Shown here: positions 11,760 to 22,812 of the stretch, in pieces
Layout of the letters: each line of letters starts with the position of its first letter
Numbering within the stretch: position 1 is the first letter of the stretch
Position numbers and translations under genes: made by a program
Notes under the pieces: generated by a model
Told to the model about the DNA's origin: nothing
Databases searched by the model: none
The model's input: only the letters and a program-made list of their open reading frames with translations
Source: Diphasiastrum complanatum
Taxonomy: Eukaryota; Streptophyta; Lycopodiopsida; Lycopodiales; Lycopodiaceae
Length of the DNA: 64,000 nucleotides
Direction of reading: 5' to 3'
Assembly (NCBI GenBank): GCA_029204225.1
Contig: CM055110.1
Coordinates: 44,122,949-44,186,948 of the forward strand

Positions 11760-12690
11760 TTCAATCAAACAAAAACCAATTGCCTCACCATTCACCGTCA
11801 ACTCAATGCACTAGTGCATTCATTCAATCAATCCAGCTCTAAGGAAGATACTTAAACAAAGACACTGAGACTCCAATCAAGCATTTTCCCATCACTCCAC
11901 AAGGGTAGAAGTAGAAAGAAGGCTTTTACAATAAGGAAAAAACACAAGGAATTTACTTTAACTAGAACTTGAGCAATGCTCCACGAAATGGCTAGTTTCC
12001 ATTGATCTATTGTATTTCTTAATTCATCATGATAATATAATCTACTTCACTAAAAGATTCATTATCTTGCTATTTAACCTGCTTACCTCACCACTCTCTG
12101 AACTAGTAGCCTCTCGCATTGATTGCCTAACAACTCATGTACTTGTACAAGTTCTCTACCACAACCTCTATTACTCAATGTGAAAGGATAGCTTTGTCTA
12201 GACCTCTAAAACTAAATGAGAAGCTATTGCAAAATGACCTAATAAAAAGATCAACAATATCTTGATTTTTGAGATTTAGGATTAGAAATTGAAAAGTGCA
12301 CTAACAGCACCCTGCATAGGAAGAAGTATGAAAAAAAAACACAAAAAACGAAAAGATTTTAAGTCCAAGAAAATGGTGAGAACTAGTAATCAAAAATCTA
12401 GATTTGTGATTTGGAATAGAAGCATTTGTTCATAGGAAACATAGTGATCCAAAGATATTGATAGAAAGCAGTATACAACAATGAGGAAGTTACAGAAACT
12501 TGAAAATGAAGAAAAATATCACACCTTCTAGGTTTATAAAACAATATTTGTGAATTGCATGAATGGATCATATTTTCAAAAGCATAATGGTGAATCAATT
12601 TCCATAGAAATCTTTAAAATGTACAAAAAAGACAAATTTGAAAAAATTGGTAGAATAACATTTCTCTCAGTGCTTTTGAAGCAAAAAACT
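11760..12690. other. gene-free stretch
   Basis: AT-rich sequence without supported genes or repeats. Confidence 0.5.
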
Positions 12691-12710
12691 GGATGGATGT
12701 GATATATGAG

Positions 12711-13380
12711 ATAATGCTCAAAATGACAAAGGAAACATGCAATCTTCAATCCCCTAGAGTCCACCCACAAAGTCTAAGACCGGCATTTTCTTCATGTATA
12801 GTTTGGACCAAATGCTACAACATTTGTACTTACTTGGTAGCACCCAAGGGTAGGTGCATGTCACATGTACAACAAGTGCCTACACTAGCTCTCATACATT
12901 TAAATTTTATACAAAACAAAATGGACTGAGTTTTTATCACTCTCTTGGAGGTGAAGGGCACACTCGGTAATAATGAGACTAGCGTTAAAGGGCAAAGCCA
13001 ATCAAACAAAGTCCCTACTTCCTCATGGAAAGAATTAACTCAAATCCTAACCAAATAGCATAACTGGTGGGTGAAATGCACCGGTGCAAATAGATAAAAA
13101 AGAATTAGCACAAACTACTACCTCATGGTAATCTAGAAATGGGCTGCATGCCCTCTAATACGGAAGAGAAACACCACATCAGTGTTATGTCTAAGATAAA
13201 ACTTGCCATAACAAAGGAGAGGTGCAACCTTCAACCCTTTGGATGCCACCCACGAAGCTTTAACCATCAACTTCATCATGCATAACATGGACCAAAGGCT
13301 ATAACATTTGTACCCACTTCATCAATGCCCGAGAGTAGGTGCAGGTCACATCCGCGTTAGCTTCATACCATTGTAAAATA
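12711..13380. repeat. diverged direct repeat pair, about 190 bp
   Basis: 12711-12900 and about 13190-13380 share, in order, CAACCTTCAA-like, CCACCCAC, GGACCAAA, ACATTTGTAC, and GGTAGGTGCA...GTCACAT-like blocks. They are probably two parts of one dispersed repeat. Identity was judged by eye only. Confidence 0.5.
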
Positions 13381-14990
13381 ATCAATGTATTGAGCTTCTT
13401 TCATGTATTTGATATATCTATTTCTGAAATTAGAATATACCCAATTACACAAATTTATATAGAGAAGTCAGTGATGTCATAAGGTAAAGCTTAGAAACAA
13501 TATACGAGCAACTCAAAAAGTCAAAGGATCTAGGTCAAAACAAGAACATAAAATATAATAAACAAAAAATCTTAGCTAAACATCATTGCTTATGTCTCAT
13601 GAGTATTCGAGCATAAGTTGCTAAACGGGTTTCAAAAGAGTTTTTATCATGTATTTGATGAAAGAAATCCAAAGATCCACTTAGACTGCAAATCTGATTG
13701 CTGTGCAGAAACTAGAGCCAAAAAAAGGAAAATCAGGATTTTCTCCCAAAAACCAAAAGGTGATGCTCAAGAGGGCAAGCACCCAAAGTAATTGAGGATC
13801 TAAAGACTGAAGAAGCTAGAGTTCAACCATTTTTGTACCAGAAAAGTGCTATTATATCAAGCTACGGCACTAAAACAATATAACAAAAAACATTTGATTA
13901 AAACAGAATGCCAACATGCTTATACAGCAATGTAGAACAATCATAAAAAGAAGAACCAATGATCTCCACGAGCAATGTGGTGATGTAAGCTCATCTAATG
14001 AGCTATTGATGCTATCCGAGTCAATTGGTCCAAAAGTTATGTGTCTGATCAATCAACCACTAATAACTAGTTTCTAGAGTCTATATAGACTACTTCCTTG
14101 AAGGGCCCATAAGCTATGATCTAAGGTAATGGCAAGCTCACCCAATAGAGACCCATTGAGAGAAAGTAATCAAAATTAGCTCCAAATGTTAAGGCATGCC
14201 AAAGGTAGCCAAAACAAAAGGTACAATGCCAAATACTAAGCACCTTCCTAGAGTGTAAAATCTTGTGCATAAATGGCCTATAACTGGCTGTAGGCTGTAG
14301 GTCTCTTGAACAGATTCATTTGTAATGACTGTAGAAGGATAAAGAAGTTGAATTTATAGGAGAGTTTGTGCTCTGGTAGTGCCTGCTTCTTTCACTAGAC
14401 AAATGAAAGTAAAATCGTCACTCAGGAATCTAGGCAGGCAATTAAACGCCTTGCACACACAAAATCACAAACTCTATTGGGAAAGTAGGATGGATGCTAC
14501 TGCTGTATGAGGGATTGAGATTATAATAGAGCAAAATACCTTGTAAAAATGCTGATGGGAAACTTTGGCCAGGAGGCCCCATGAATATATGTACAGAACC
14601 ACAGTAATTTTTGAAAGAACAGAAGCACTGCCTTGTCATTGGTGCAGGGGCAAAGCTAGGGTAGCGAAATATTGAGATTGTTCTATATCATGCATGTGAA
14701 CAGAAGCACTACTAGCTGCCCATGTTAGGCATTTCATGCGGGGAAAAGAATAGTTGCATTGATGGTTGATGAAATATGCTGCTTTGCAGGAAGCCAGGCA
14801 AGTTAGAATTGTCCAATATTCCATTCTGTCCAGCTCCATGGTGAGGCCATCACTTTTGAACCAGTCTTTTCATGAACAACATGATATAAACTGACAAGCA
14901 ACTGGATCATATCTATAGAAATTTCTTTCAAAATCCCATTGACCAATTGTGCCAAATTACAAGCAATGTTAGTTGAAGCTGAATCGGTTT
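13381..14990. other. gene-free stretch downstream of the phosphotransferase gene
   Basis: No convincing coding region. The first few hundred bases left of 14992 should hold the 3' UTR and poly(A) site of the minus-strand gene, but no unambiguous signal was identified. Confidence 0.45.
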
Positions 14991-14991
14991 T

Positions 14992-16176
14992 CTAGTAATT
15001 GAGCTGCTCTAGCACAGCCACCACAGTACGCTTTGCTTCTTGAGCTGACTGTAGAGCTTCTGGAGAGTTAGGGGAACCATGATCGGTGAGATACCATGGG
15101 AGAAGATTCTCTCTCAAATCACAGAGAGCCTTGCGCTGCTCAAAATGCGGAATTGTGCGAGGGGTTTGGACTCTCCCAGTTTCCAGAATGCTGAAAAACT
15201 TCGACTCTAACTCGGGATGATTCCCACTATCTTTATCACAGGACAGGAAATCAATGGCGGCCAAGAACTCTTCCTCTGCAGGAAACATGCCCGACCATTC
15301 CCAATCCAGAACCGCTGAGATCTGGGGCGAGGACGAAGTGGGCGACGTCACTAACAAGTTTTTGGAATGAAGATCTCCGTGAGTAAATACAAAATCATCG
15401 GAATCAACAATGCCTGCATCTTCATCCAGGTTTTGCAACAACCGCTCTATTCTTGGCAACACTTCCAGCATGCCTGTCATCAATGGCAATGTCCTCACAC
15501 CCTGCAGCTTTGCTTCCAGCTGCGATCTTAGAAAAGCTTTGTAGCTGCACCAGGGACCAAGCCCTTCCAGTGTCGCTCCGATCTCAAAGTCCTCAATGCC
15601 GCCCAAGCTGCCGCATTTATCTCCCCGAAAGGCAAAGTTTCCTATTGTTCCTCGAGGCAACACATCATCAGGCACACAAGTCTTGTATCTAACAACCAAA
15701 TGCGCGATCTGGGCAACCAACAAAAGCTTTGTATCCAGCGAAGCCGCCTTCCACATCTCGCTCAATGGAACCCCTTCCAGCCTATCCATCACAACATACT
15801 CCACCCCAAATTCCTGTCCACTCGCATCCCATGCCAGCACTCTGGGAACAGGAATGCCTGCATATCGCGATGCGATCCACAGCCCGATCACTTCTGTTTC
15901 TGTCTTCACATGCTTCCAGTAGCGGCCACAGATCTTGATCACGTACTGCTGGTGCTGCTCAGTGGACGCATAGTAGAGCCTGTTGTTGTAACCGAGAGTG
16001 GATACGAGGTATTGATGGAGGGTTTGAGACAGGCGAGAGAGGATGGTGGCTGCGTGGGAGCGCGGCAGGAGGATGCCATACTTGGGGCCTTGTCGATCCA
16101 GCTCGTCCAAGGCGAAGGGATCCAAGGTGGTTGCATCTTGAAGGTGATTATCATCGCCTCCACCCGCATCAGACAT
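14992..16176 (-). CDS. APH/choline-kinase-fold phosphotransferase
   Basis: An intact single-exon gene of 394 codons. The start chosen is the ATG at 16176; the open frame extends four codons further but begins with TTG. The protein has the phosphotransferase fold of the aminoglycoside phosphotransferase family. VIKIC gives the ATP-binding Lys (about K81) and a Glu-containing helix follows. The catalytic loop HGDLHSKN has Asp about 268 and Asn about 273, and VLDWEWSG supplies the metal-binding Asp about 291. Members phosphorylate small hydroxyl substrates with ATP. The substrate here cannot be told, and drug resistance should not be assumed. There is no signal peptide or membrane segment, so it is probably cytosolic. 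It is visibly richer in GC than its surroundings and has no introns, which fits a recent retrocopy or transfer from fungi. Confidence 0.85.
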   Translation of the reverse strand: MSDAGGGDDNHLQDATTLDPFALDELDRQGPKYGILLPRSHAATILSRLSQTLHQYLVSTLGYNNRLYYASTEQHQQYVIKICGRYWKHVKTETEVIGLWIASRYAGIPVPRVLAWDASGQEFGVEYVVMDRLEGVPLSEMWKAASLDTKLLLVAQIAHLVVRYKTCVPDDVLPRGTIGNFAFRGDKCGSLGGIEDFEIGATLEGLGPWCSYKAFLRSQLEAKLQGVRTLPLMTGMLEVLPRIERLLQNLDEDAGIVDSDDFVFTHGDLHSKNLLVTSPTSSSPQISAVLDWEWSGMFPAEEEFLAAIDFLSCDKDSGNHPELESKFFSILETGRVQTPRTIPHFEQRKALCDLRENLLPWYLTDHGSPNSPEALQSAQEAKRTVVAVLEQLNY

Positions 16177-16191
16177 AGCTATCAGCAATTC

Positions 16192-16206
16192 AATACTATA
16201 TATATT
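16192..16206 (-). promoter_or_regulatory. TATA-like element before the phosphotransferase gene
   Basis: AATATATATAGTATTG lies about 16-30 bp upstream of the ATG. That is close for a TATA box, since transcription would start near or after the ATG. A (CCTG)n run follows at 16211-16229. The real promoter may be further upstream. Confidence 0.3.
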
Positions 16207-16822
16207 CCTTCCTGCCTGCCTGCCTGCCTTTTCTCACCGGCTGCCGTGACTTTATCTTCCTGAATTGTGTTCATCAACACATAGGTCAGAGAGTGAGTTG
16301 GTGTATTGTGCTTCAGGTTAACTCACCCACCGAGGTTCCATTGTTTGTGAGCCCATGGGTTGATAGTACCCACAAGCATCTTGCTGTTAGAATGCTTCTG
16401 CTGTTAGTAGACCTCAGAGTTAGTTTCTCGGTGGTTTTTGTATTGTAATTTGTGACATATGTAATGGTGTGAGCCATTTCTGTTTTCTTCATCTCTTATA
16501 TTGCACACTAGCTTTTCTCTTGTTCTTGTACCAACTAATGATATTGCATGTGCCATCATTAGCTTTCTATAATTGAGAAACGTCTTTTGTTGATTTTGTT
16601 CAAACCTATGCGCTAGCAAGAGCTGCACCCACTGATTTGCAATAGGTTATGGGAGCACTGTATTTTGCACCACCACTCCAATGGTAGTGCTGCAGTAGCC
16701 ATCTAATTGTGCTATGCAATGATACGACTATTTTTTCAAAACTATGGTATCATCGCTTACCCTTAGATGTGTGGTAGTGGTGGTGGCACAACATACTCCA
16801 TGCTCTACATGAGCCTCAAACA

Positions 16823-16932
16823 CATTCTAGTGTGACATGTGTGAGTTTTCAAGAGGGTGAAAGATGTGTGGCAAAGACATTCCAGTGCGACGTGTGTGAG
16901 CTTTCAAGAGGGTGACAGACGTGTGGTAAAGG
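16823..16932. repeat. 55-bp tandem duplication
   Basis: CATTCTAGTGTGACATGTGTGAG... at 16823 recurs as CATTCCAGTGCGACGTGTGTGAG... at 16878. Both units contain TTTCAAGAGGGTGA and GTGTGG. Confidence 0.8.
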
Positions 16933-17705
16933 TTGTGTCTAATCTATGAGATAAAGAAAACCCTATGAACAAGTTGATGCTACAAAAAATATTGGCAAAT
17001 GTGAGGATGGCACAGGTTCAATCCTTGATTGATCATATTGGTTCCTAAGTCATAAGAAGTTGAAGCAATAGGGGTGCTTGTTTATATGGAGAATAGGTTG
17101 GTGATTCATCTTAACATTCTCCTGAGATCTTTTGAGACTCTCATACAGTCAACCAAGAGAGTAGAAGGGATGAGATTTGCTTTGAGTATGTTATAGCCAA
17201 GACCATGCAAAAGGAGATGTACCAAGGAAAGTTAAGAAGAGAAGGAATAAATTCATTGTTTGTTGCCATTGGGACCAAGAAAACTCTTGGTCCTCTACTC
17301 TCATGAATCTTATGTTAATCTAGTTCCATTCATATTGATGTGCAACGATTCTATGACATTCTTGTACATATATTTGCACAAAGGTAAAACACTAGAGAGA
17401 AGCTAATTTCGTAAGGCAAACATTGTAGATGCTCACACGCATCGATTCTTGTTTTTAGACTAAGAGTTAGAATAAGCTCATAGCTATTATGGAGATAGAT
17501 TTGAGCATGTGGTTGTTTCATCCACAATTGTCTTGTGCTCCAGCATCGACTCACTTATATTTTTATACTCTTTCTAAATTGAATTCTTGCATTCAGATTA
17601 TTGTCAATATGTATGCAATACTTTCTTAATCATTATCTCTGATTTCTCTTACTATTTTGTCTGAATTGTCTATTTTTCACTTCCGCAATATAAGTGGCGC
17701 AAGAC
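16933..17705. other. gene-free stretch
   Basis: No supported gene. Sequence left of the putative large DNA transposon. Confidence 0.45.
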
Positions 17706-17728
17706 CATCACAACTAGAAAACTCTGTT

Positions 17729-18117
17729 TATCCACGCGGAGTATCCACATGACAAGCAATACTTAGCTGATTTTTTGAAATTTTGTTTGCGCGGAACATC
17801 CACGCGTGGATCATCCATGCCCAAAAAAATTTAAACACACCTCCGGCAAGTCCACCGATGTTTTTCTGACACAACGCCGAAAAAAATTTTCGCATGGATA
17901 ATCCACGCAAAATTGAATTTTGAAAATTTCGACAACTATTTGGGAGGGAAGCCTGGCGGCGTCAGACGGCAATTTTGGACAACGGTTTTACGCGTGGATT
18001 ATCCACGGAAATTCAGTTATCTCAATGACTCCACCGGACCGGGACAATCTTCCGGTGCGTGGATACTCCACGTTAAAGTTATCCACGCATGAATAATGTC
18101 GTGTGCATTATCCACGC
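17729..18117. repeat. left cluster of GTGGAT-N-ATCCAC palindromes
   Basis: About ten ATCCAC-type motifs lie within 390 bp, many paired into 17-18-bp palindromes with a one-base centre. Examples are 17789-17806, 17803-17820, 17891-17908, 17991-18008 and 18057-18073. A CCGGT-type inverted pair, CACCGGA/TCCGGTG, is at about 18032-18057. The same motif fills 43775-44273. Confidence 0.8.
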
Positions 18118-18120
18118 GGT

Positions 18121-19200
18121 TTTTTTATTTTTTTCTTGTTTAATGAAATGGAGTTACTTAAATAAATATTTTCCTAAAGTGAAAGTATATATATCTGTTG
18201 CAAGGACAAATGTGAATATATGTGCGCACTATCTACATGGATGAAATAAAACTAACAAGGTTGTCAAGAAATTTGGCTTACAGTACTAGCATAATCGCAA
18301 GTTTATGATACTTAATGGCAATTTAGGACATGACGAATATTATACTAGATTAGCTCAAATTGAAATAATGGATTCTTGGTCGAGTGACTTCGGTGAAGGT
18401 TTGAAAGAAGAAGACAAATATTATGTTAAATTTCAAATTGAGATAGCTATTTGAATTACTATGAGAGGCCATATGGACCATATCATCTTTAGGGCATCTT
18501 TATGTGTTGCCCCACCCAAGCAATTTTCTTGATAGCAATGTTACTAGAATATTAAATTTTCATTAAGCATAACTAGAATATACATGGATCAGATGTTGGC
18601 ATGTCTTTAACAAATTTTCTTATATTTGTTCAATACATACGGTCTCATAATGACTACTTATGATGTGGTATAGAGTAGCTGGCTACAGTGTGTATATGTC
18701 ATTGACGATGTCATCATCATCAGATAGTAATTCATCTCATGATCTCAACAGTAGGTATATATTGTTATTGATATTGACATCAGTTGCACTTTATTTGTTA
18801 TTTGAATATGATTGTATAATTTCTCTTGCAAATTTATTCTTACAATGACATTTGATTGGAATTATGAATTCTAGGAAAATTATCGTACCTCCACATGATT
18901 AGAGAAAGAAAAAAAAATTGAGATTTATCACAGAAGAAAGAGCAAGCAACACTAAAGTTCAATGAACAACTATTGACTGATTCATCTTCAAGCTCTTCCA
19001 CCGGTCGACGTAGACCGCCTATTGATCCATCACATGTATGTATATTGATTTATGTCATAATTTTTTTATTTGTAATAGTGGTGTACTCCGATTTGGTTTA
19101 GGGTAGTGATATAGCATATTGCTCTTTGGAAAGCCAAGACACCACTCCATCACAAATGAAAGTTGCAAATGCACTAAATGTACAAAGATTATTTTGTAAA
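18121..19200. other. gene-free stretch inside the putative transposon
   Basis: AT-rich sequence with no clear coding region. Confidence 0.45.
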
Positions 19201-19255
19201 TTTTTGTCACATGTTAGAATTCGTCACATGCTAGAATTTGTCAACTTTCACATGA

Positions 19256-19441
19256 ATGACACTGAAAGAATTTGTGCTACAATATAACTTATCATTGGCA
19301 ATTGGATTATTGGACCAGTTTCAACCAGAATATGATGAGAGGATACCATGTACATGCACACAATGCAAAAGCCGGAGGATTGTCAACGATCATATTTGGG
19401 CCAATGGAGTGTACATAGAGGATCCAAGAGTACGAGAGGTA
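19256..19441 (+). CDS. candidate first exon with Cys-rich motif
   Basis: Starts at ATG 19256. It is open to a good splice donor (CGAGAG|GTAAACTG) at 19441, about 62 codons. The middle reads RIPCTCTQCKSRRIVNDHIW, a C-x-C-x2-C cluster followed by a conserved-looking His. This resembles the transposase-associated N-terminal domain of plant EnSpm/CACTA proteins (PCxxCxN...V..HL..GF), but the similarity is by eye and partial. A following exon could not be fixed. Its position near the left end of the putative transposon fits a transposon gene. Confidence 0.35.
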
Positions 19442-19799
19442 AACTGTTTAAATCATAAAATATGACATTTACGTGAGATTTTCTTTTTATGCTCAATGTG
19501 TTTTAATGTGTATTTTAAAGTATGTATATGTACATGCTCATTAGATTTTTTGTAATGTAGCCTTCAAGGAACTTTCATATATTTATTTATTCCATTGGAA
19601 ACATGTTGTGATGTCATGGTTAATACATCATATTGCTTAATTGAAATCACATTAGCTTCAAAGTGATTTTTTTTGTGATCACATTGAATTTAGGAGCAAT
19701 GTCAAACTTGGCAATCTTAGAGAGATTGTAGTAAAAATTTGGTGCAAACTCCAATGTCAAGTGATTGATAAAAGAGTCAAGATCCGTTATCTTTGACTA

Positions 19800-19824
19800 G
19801 AGAGAGAGAGAGAGAGAGAGAGAG
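19800..19824. repeat. (AG)n microsatellite
   Basis: About twelve AG dinucleotides. Confidence 0.9.
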
Positions 19825-19837
19825 TCAGTCAAGATCC

Positions 19838-19960
19838 ATTTATTGTTTCTATAGATGTCGTGTTTGATGAATCTAGAATGCATAAGCTTGATGATGATGC
19901 AATCGAGTCTACTAGCAAGCCTATTATCAAAGAAATAGTAGGGAAATCACGAGGAGCAAG
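19838..19960 (+). pseudogene. copia pol linker scrap
   Basis: The frame reads DVVFDESRMHKLDDDA, which matches the RDVxFDE block after copia integrase. The same block is at 39540-39570 in the nested copia element. It is short and isolated. Confidence 0.5.
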
Positions 19961-20242
19961 TCTACGTACTTTACAACCTAATAGGGATTTTTCCGACAGG
20001 GGATTGGTCCCGCCAGAAAGCCCCAGCGAGAAAAAGGGCCCACACTTCCCTTACGCGAGTGACTAGGGTCTATTACCGCTTTCAACCCTGGGGGTCATCC
20101 TAATCACCCCGTACTCCCCAATCAATGAGAGTTTTCCAGACTCTCAGATGTATGATTGCAAGGAGATCGATTATTGAGTTCTCAAAGTTCTTCTTAATGT
20201 GGTAGAGTGAGAGAATGACTTCACATCATTCTATGAGGTTGG

Positions 20243-20626
20243 TTGAATATAAAACATCGAACTGTAGAAGATCTAGCTGATAGTGGGATCTTTTTTTACA
20301 AATCAATGTACATTCTTGATACAAAAGAAAATTTTGGACAAATAGTACCAATTCCATTACCTAGTTTTGAAAGTGATGAATGGATTGCACCAGATGCTAT
20401 AATTTCAGAATCATTTCATTGCAAGATATATAATGATGTAAAAAATTCATTAAAAATGAGCACGAGATCAAAAACAGTCAAATTGAGTTGGTTTATTTAC
20501 TTAAATATATTTGTGGATTTTTTTTCAAGTGTCAATGTACACAGAACCCCAACGATGTTTGTATGCAAAAATTTATCAAATAGTTTATTATCTGAACTTG
20601 TGGATGAAGGCTGGGACAAAAGATGA
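20243..20626 (+). CDS. open segment, unknown protein
   Basis: About 127 codons are open on the plus strand. The first ATG is at 20306. It contains a hydrophobic patch (SWFIYLNIFVDFF) and no recognised domain. It could be an exon of the same gene as the Cys-rich exon at 19256, but the linking splice sites are not obvious. Confidence 0.25.
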   Translation: MNIKHRTVEDLADSGIFFYKSMYILDTKENFGQIVPIPLPSFESDEWIAPDAIISESFHCKIYNDVKNSLKMSTRSKTVKLSWFIYLNIFVDFFSSVNVHRTPTMFVCKNLSNSLLSELVDEGWDKR

Positions 20627-21323
20627 GATGGAGAAATAGAATGCAGAATTAAAATGTCTTCCATGTGCTTCGGTTATCAAATTGAAAAACAAATGTTGAG
20701 CTTATGCTTCCATTATCAAAGATGAAAAAAAAAAAAAAAAAAGGTAAATGGGTGCCACCCGATCAAGACTTGGAAGCCAGTGGACATTCAAAACGAAAAA
20801 ATATTGAAATTATATACAATGATGTCATTTTGACATGTGTTGAGGTGGAAGAAGATTAGAGTCTAAACTACATCCGACGGAAACTATTGTTCCTACAAGA
20901 TGATGTACTTTCAGACTTCAGATTCATTTTCAATGGTAAACTCGTAAGTAACTGTAAACACTCAATCTTTTATGAATAGTTTCAATCAAAACTTTCTAAT
21001 ACAAACTCTGTACTAATTGTAACTAACTTTGTATTAGTTTTATGCAGGTACATAAAAGACATGAGTTCGAGATTAAATGTAGAGATATTGGCAAAACAGT
21101 CCAACTTATGAAAGAACATTGAGATTCACTATCAGCAAATACATGTCAATCATCAAGTCTTTTTATCAATATAGAAAATTGCATTCCAGTATTACACTAT
21201 GGACACAACCTGATTGTAAGAATCTATATTGATATCAATAAAAAAAAAAACTCATAAACAGGTTGTTTACATGAAAAATGATTGTATCTTTTTTTTTATG
21301 TCTCTCTATTTACAAATAGATCT
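20627..21323. other. gene-free stretch
   Basis: Includes a poly-A run at about 20725-20742. No supported coding sequence. Confidence 0.45.
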
Positions 21324-22746
21324 CTATTCAATCAATTTTCCTATATTTTCTTTATCAGTATTAGGAACTGATAAGGCAACATCTCCTTCTATAATCTCGC
21401 CCTCCTCTGTTTCGGGAAGGGCCTCAATGCCTTTTAAGACAAGAGAAATATCTGTTATAAAATTGTCTTCCTCTGTATTAGGAAGGACTTTTATTTCTTT
21501 TTTATCATATAAAATAAGACCTGCATCCTGAGCAACCTGAAAGGTTGTTAAGGCAGGAGCAGCTTCCTTTTGAGGGCCCTCGATTCCAAGTGCAACGCTT
21601 ACACCGTACTGGGCATAGATTCTGATCAACTCTTGCCGAAATCTATATATATCATCAGGAGTATACGGCTCAAGAGTGAATTATCATCACAAAACACGAG
21701 AATCATTAAATTACAAACAATGATAGTAAAAAAATATGAATCAGAATGAAATGAACTACAAATGAGCAGAATATTACCTTTTCAATATCTACATCCACTT
21801 GTAAATTATACCACTCAAAAAATAGCTTCGTATTGTACCAGACAAACCATGCACAACTAAAAGCGTCTTTTTGTTGTACACACTGCATACATAGAACGAA
21901 AATTAGTAATATTATGATAGAAATTTTATTTATGCTATGACGATATATTTGAATTAAAAAAAAAATACATGCATATCAAAGATAAATTGAATATACCTTG
22001 AGAGATCTAATGGTTATCTCTCCAATTGAAATTGTCGTTGTTTGTATTTTTCGAATGACATTATGAAATAGAGAATCAAATTTTCTATGTGTATTTGCAG
22101 CTGAGTTTAATTTTACACATAGAAAATTTGATACTCCCTCCTTATTTATCTTTACAAAAAGAATGTTCAGGCTCCAATGCCGACTGCAACAACCAAAATA
22201 CAAATATCGATAAATCCATATTTATGAAAAAATTTCTTACTTATTAAAGCAATGAAGCATGCAACAATCCAGATTTATTTTTATATGGAATCAAATAGAA
22301 TTTGCCAAAGGACTGCATTCGATAAAATAGACAGCCTTCTCAAAATTGGCTTCTTTCGCCTTTATCGCTCCCATGAAAAATGGACTAACAACAAAAACTA
22401 TACCATGGGAATTGAAACTAATACTATTCTACAAAAAAGAAACTCCGGCTTCTATTATTACATCTGAAATTTCAAAGGTTTTATCTTTCAGCTCGGCACA
22501 AAATTTAGGACCTAATCTAAAGCTTGTACGTGTATCTGGAAGAAAAAAATCAAAAAAGTTGTCAAAAAGATCAATTTTATTAGCTAAGTAGGTCTCGTAT
22601 TGATTATAATGGCCAAAATCAAAATAAACTTGGGCTGGATCGTATGGAATTCTCACAAAAAAATTATGTACAGGGGCAGAAACAGAAGTGGAAACAATAT
22701 TTATAGATTTTTCTGTTATTTTGTCGAGCTCCTCTTGGGTAATCAA
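21324..22746 (-). CDS. Ulp1/SENP-type (C48) cysteine protease
   Basis: Three 3' exons join in phase with GT-AG borders: 22183-21997, 21882-21778 and 21668-21324 (stop). The first begins RHWSLN, carrying the His-Trp of the active site. The second has CVQQKDAFSCAWFV, the Gln that forms the oxyanion hole and the catalytic Cys. C48 proteases cleave SUMO or related ubiquitin-like proteins. The Asp normally about 17 residues after the His is not evident (LNS where LDS is common). The 5' part (22746-22432) is open but its splicing is unclear, and an in-frame TGA lies near 22290. Upstream, in the same frame after two stops, is a histone H3-like domain. Plant transposons often carry C48 proteases. Activity is uncertain. 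Confidence 0.72.
22077..22130. repeat. 17-bp perfect inverted repeat inside a protease exon
   Basis: CAAATTTTCTATGTGTA (22077-22093) is the exact reverse complement of 22114-22130, with a 20-bp loop. It lies within the His-containing exon of the C48 protease. Confidence 0.85.
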
Positions 22747-22812
22747 TACTTTTGGTGATGAAACCTACCGAGGAGTTGGACGAATAACATGAGGAGGAAG
22801 GGGTGACGATTC

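Noticed and set aside
14992-16176. Antibiotic-resistance gene
   Set aside because: The fold is shared by many small-molecule kinases. Nothing in the sequence shows aminoglycoside binding.
16177-16188. Four-codon N-terminal extension of the phosphotransferase
   Set aside because: The extension would begin with TTG. The first ATG is at 16176.
15453-16263. Several plus-strand open frames opposite the phosphotransferase gene
   Set aside because: They are antisense shadows of the intact minus-strand gene, which has all family motifs.
17729-18117. TTATCCACA-like words resembling bacterial DnaA boxes, suggesting a replication origin
   Set aside because: The window is plant nuclear DNA with introns and retrotransposons. 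The words are parts of longer GTGGAT-N-ATCCAC palindromes and mostly end in CG, not CA.
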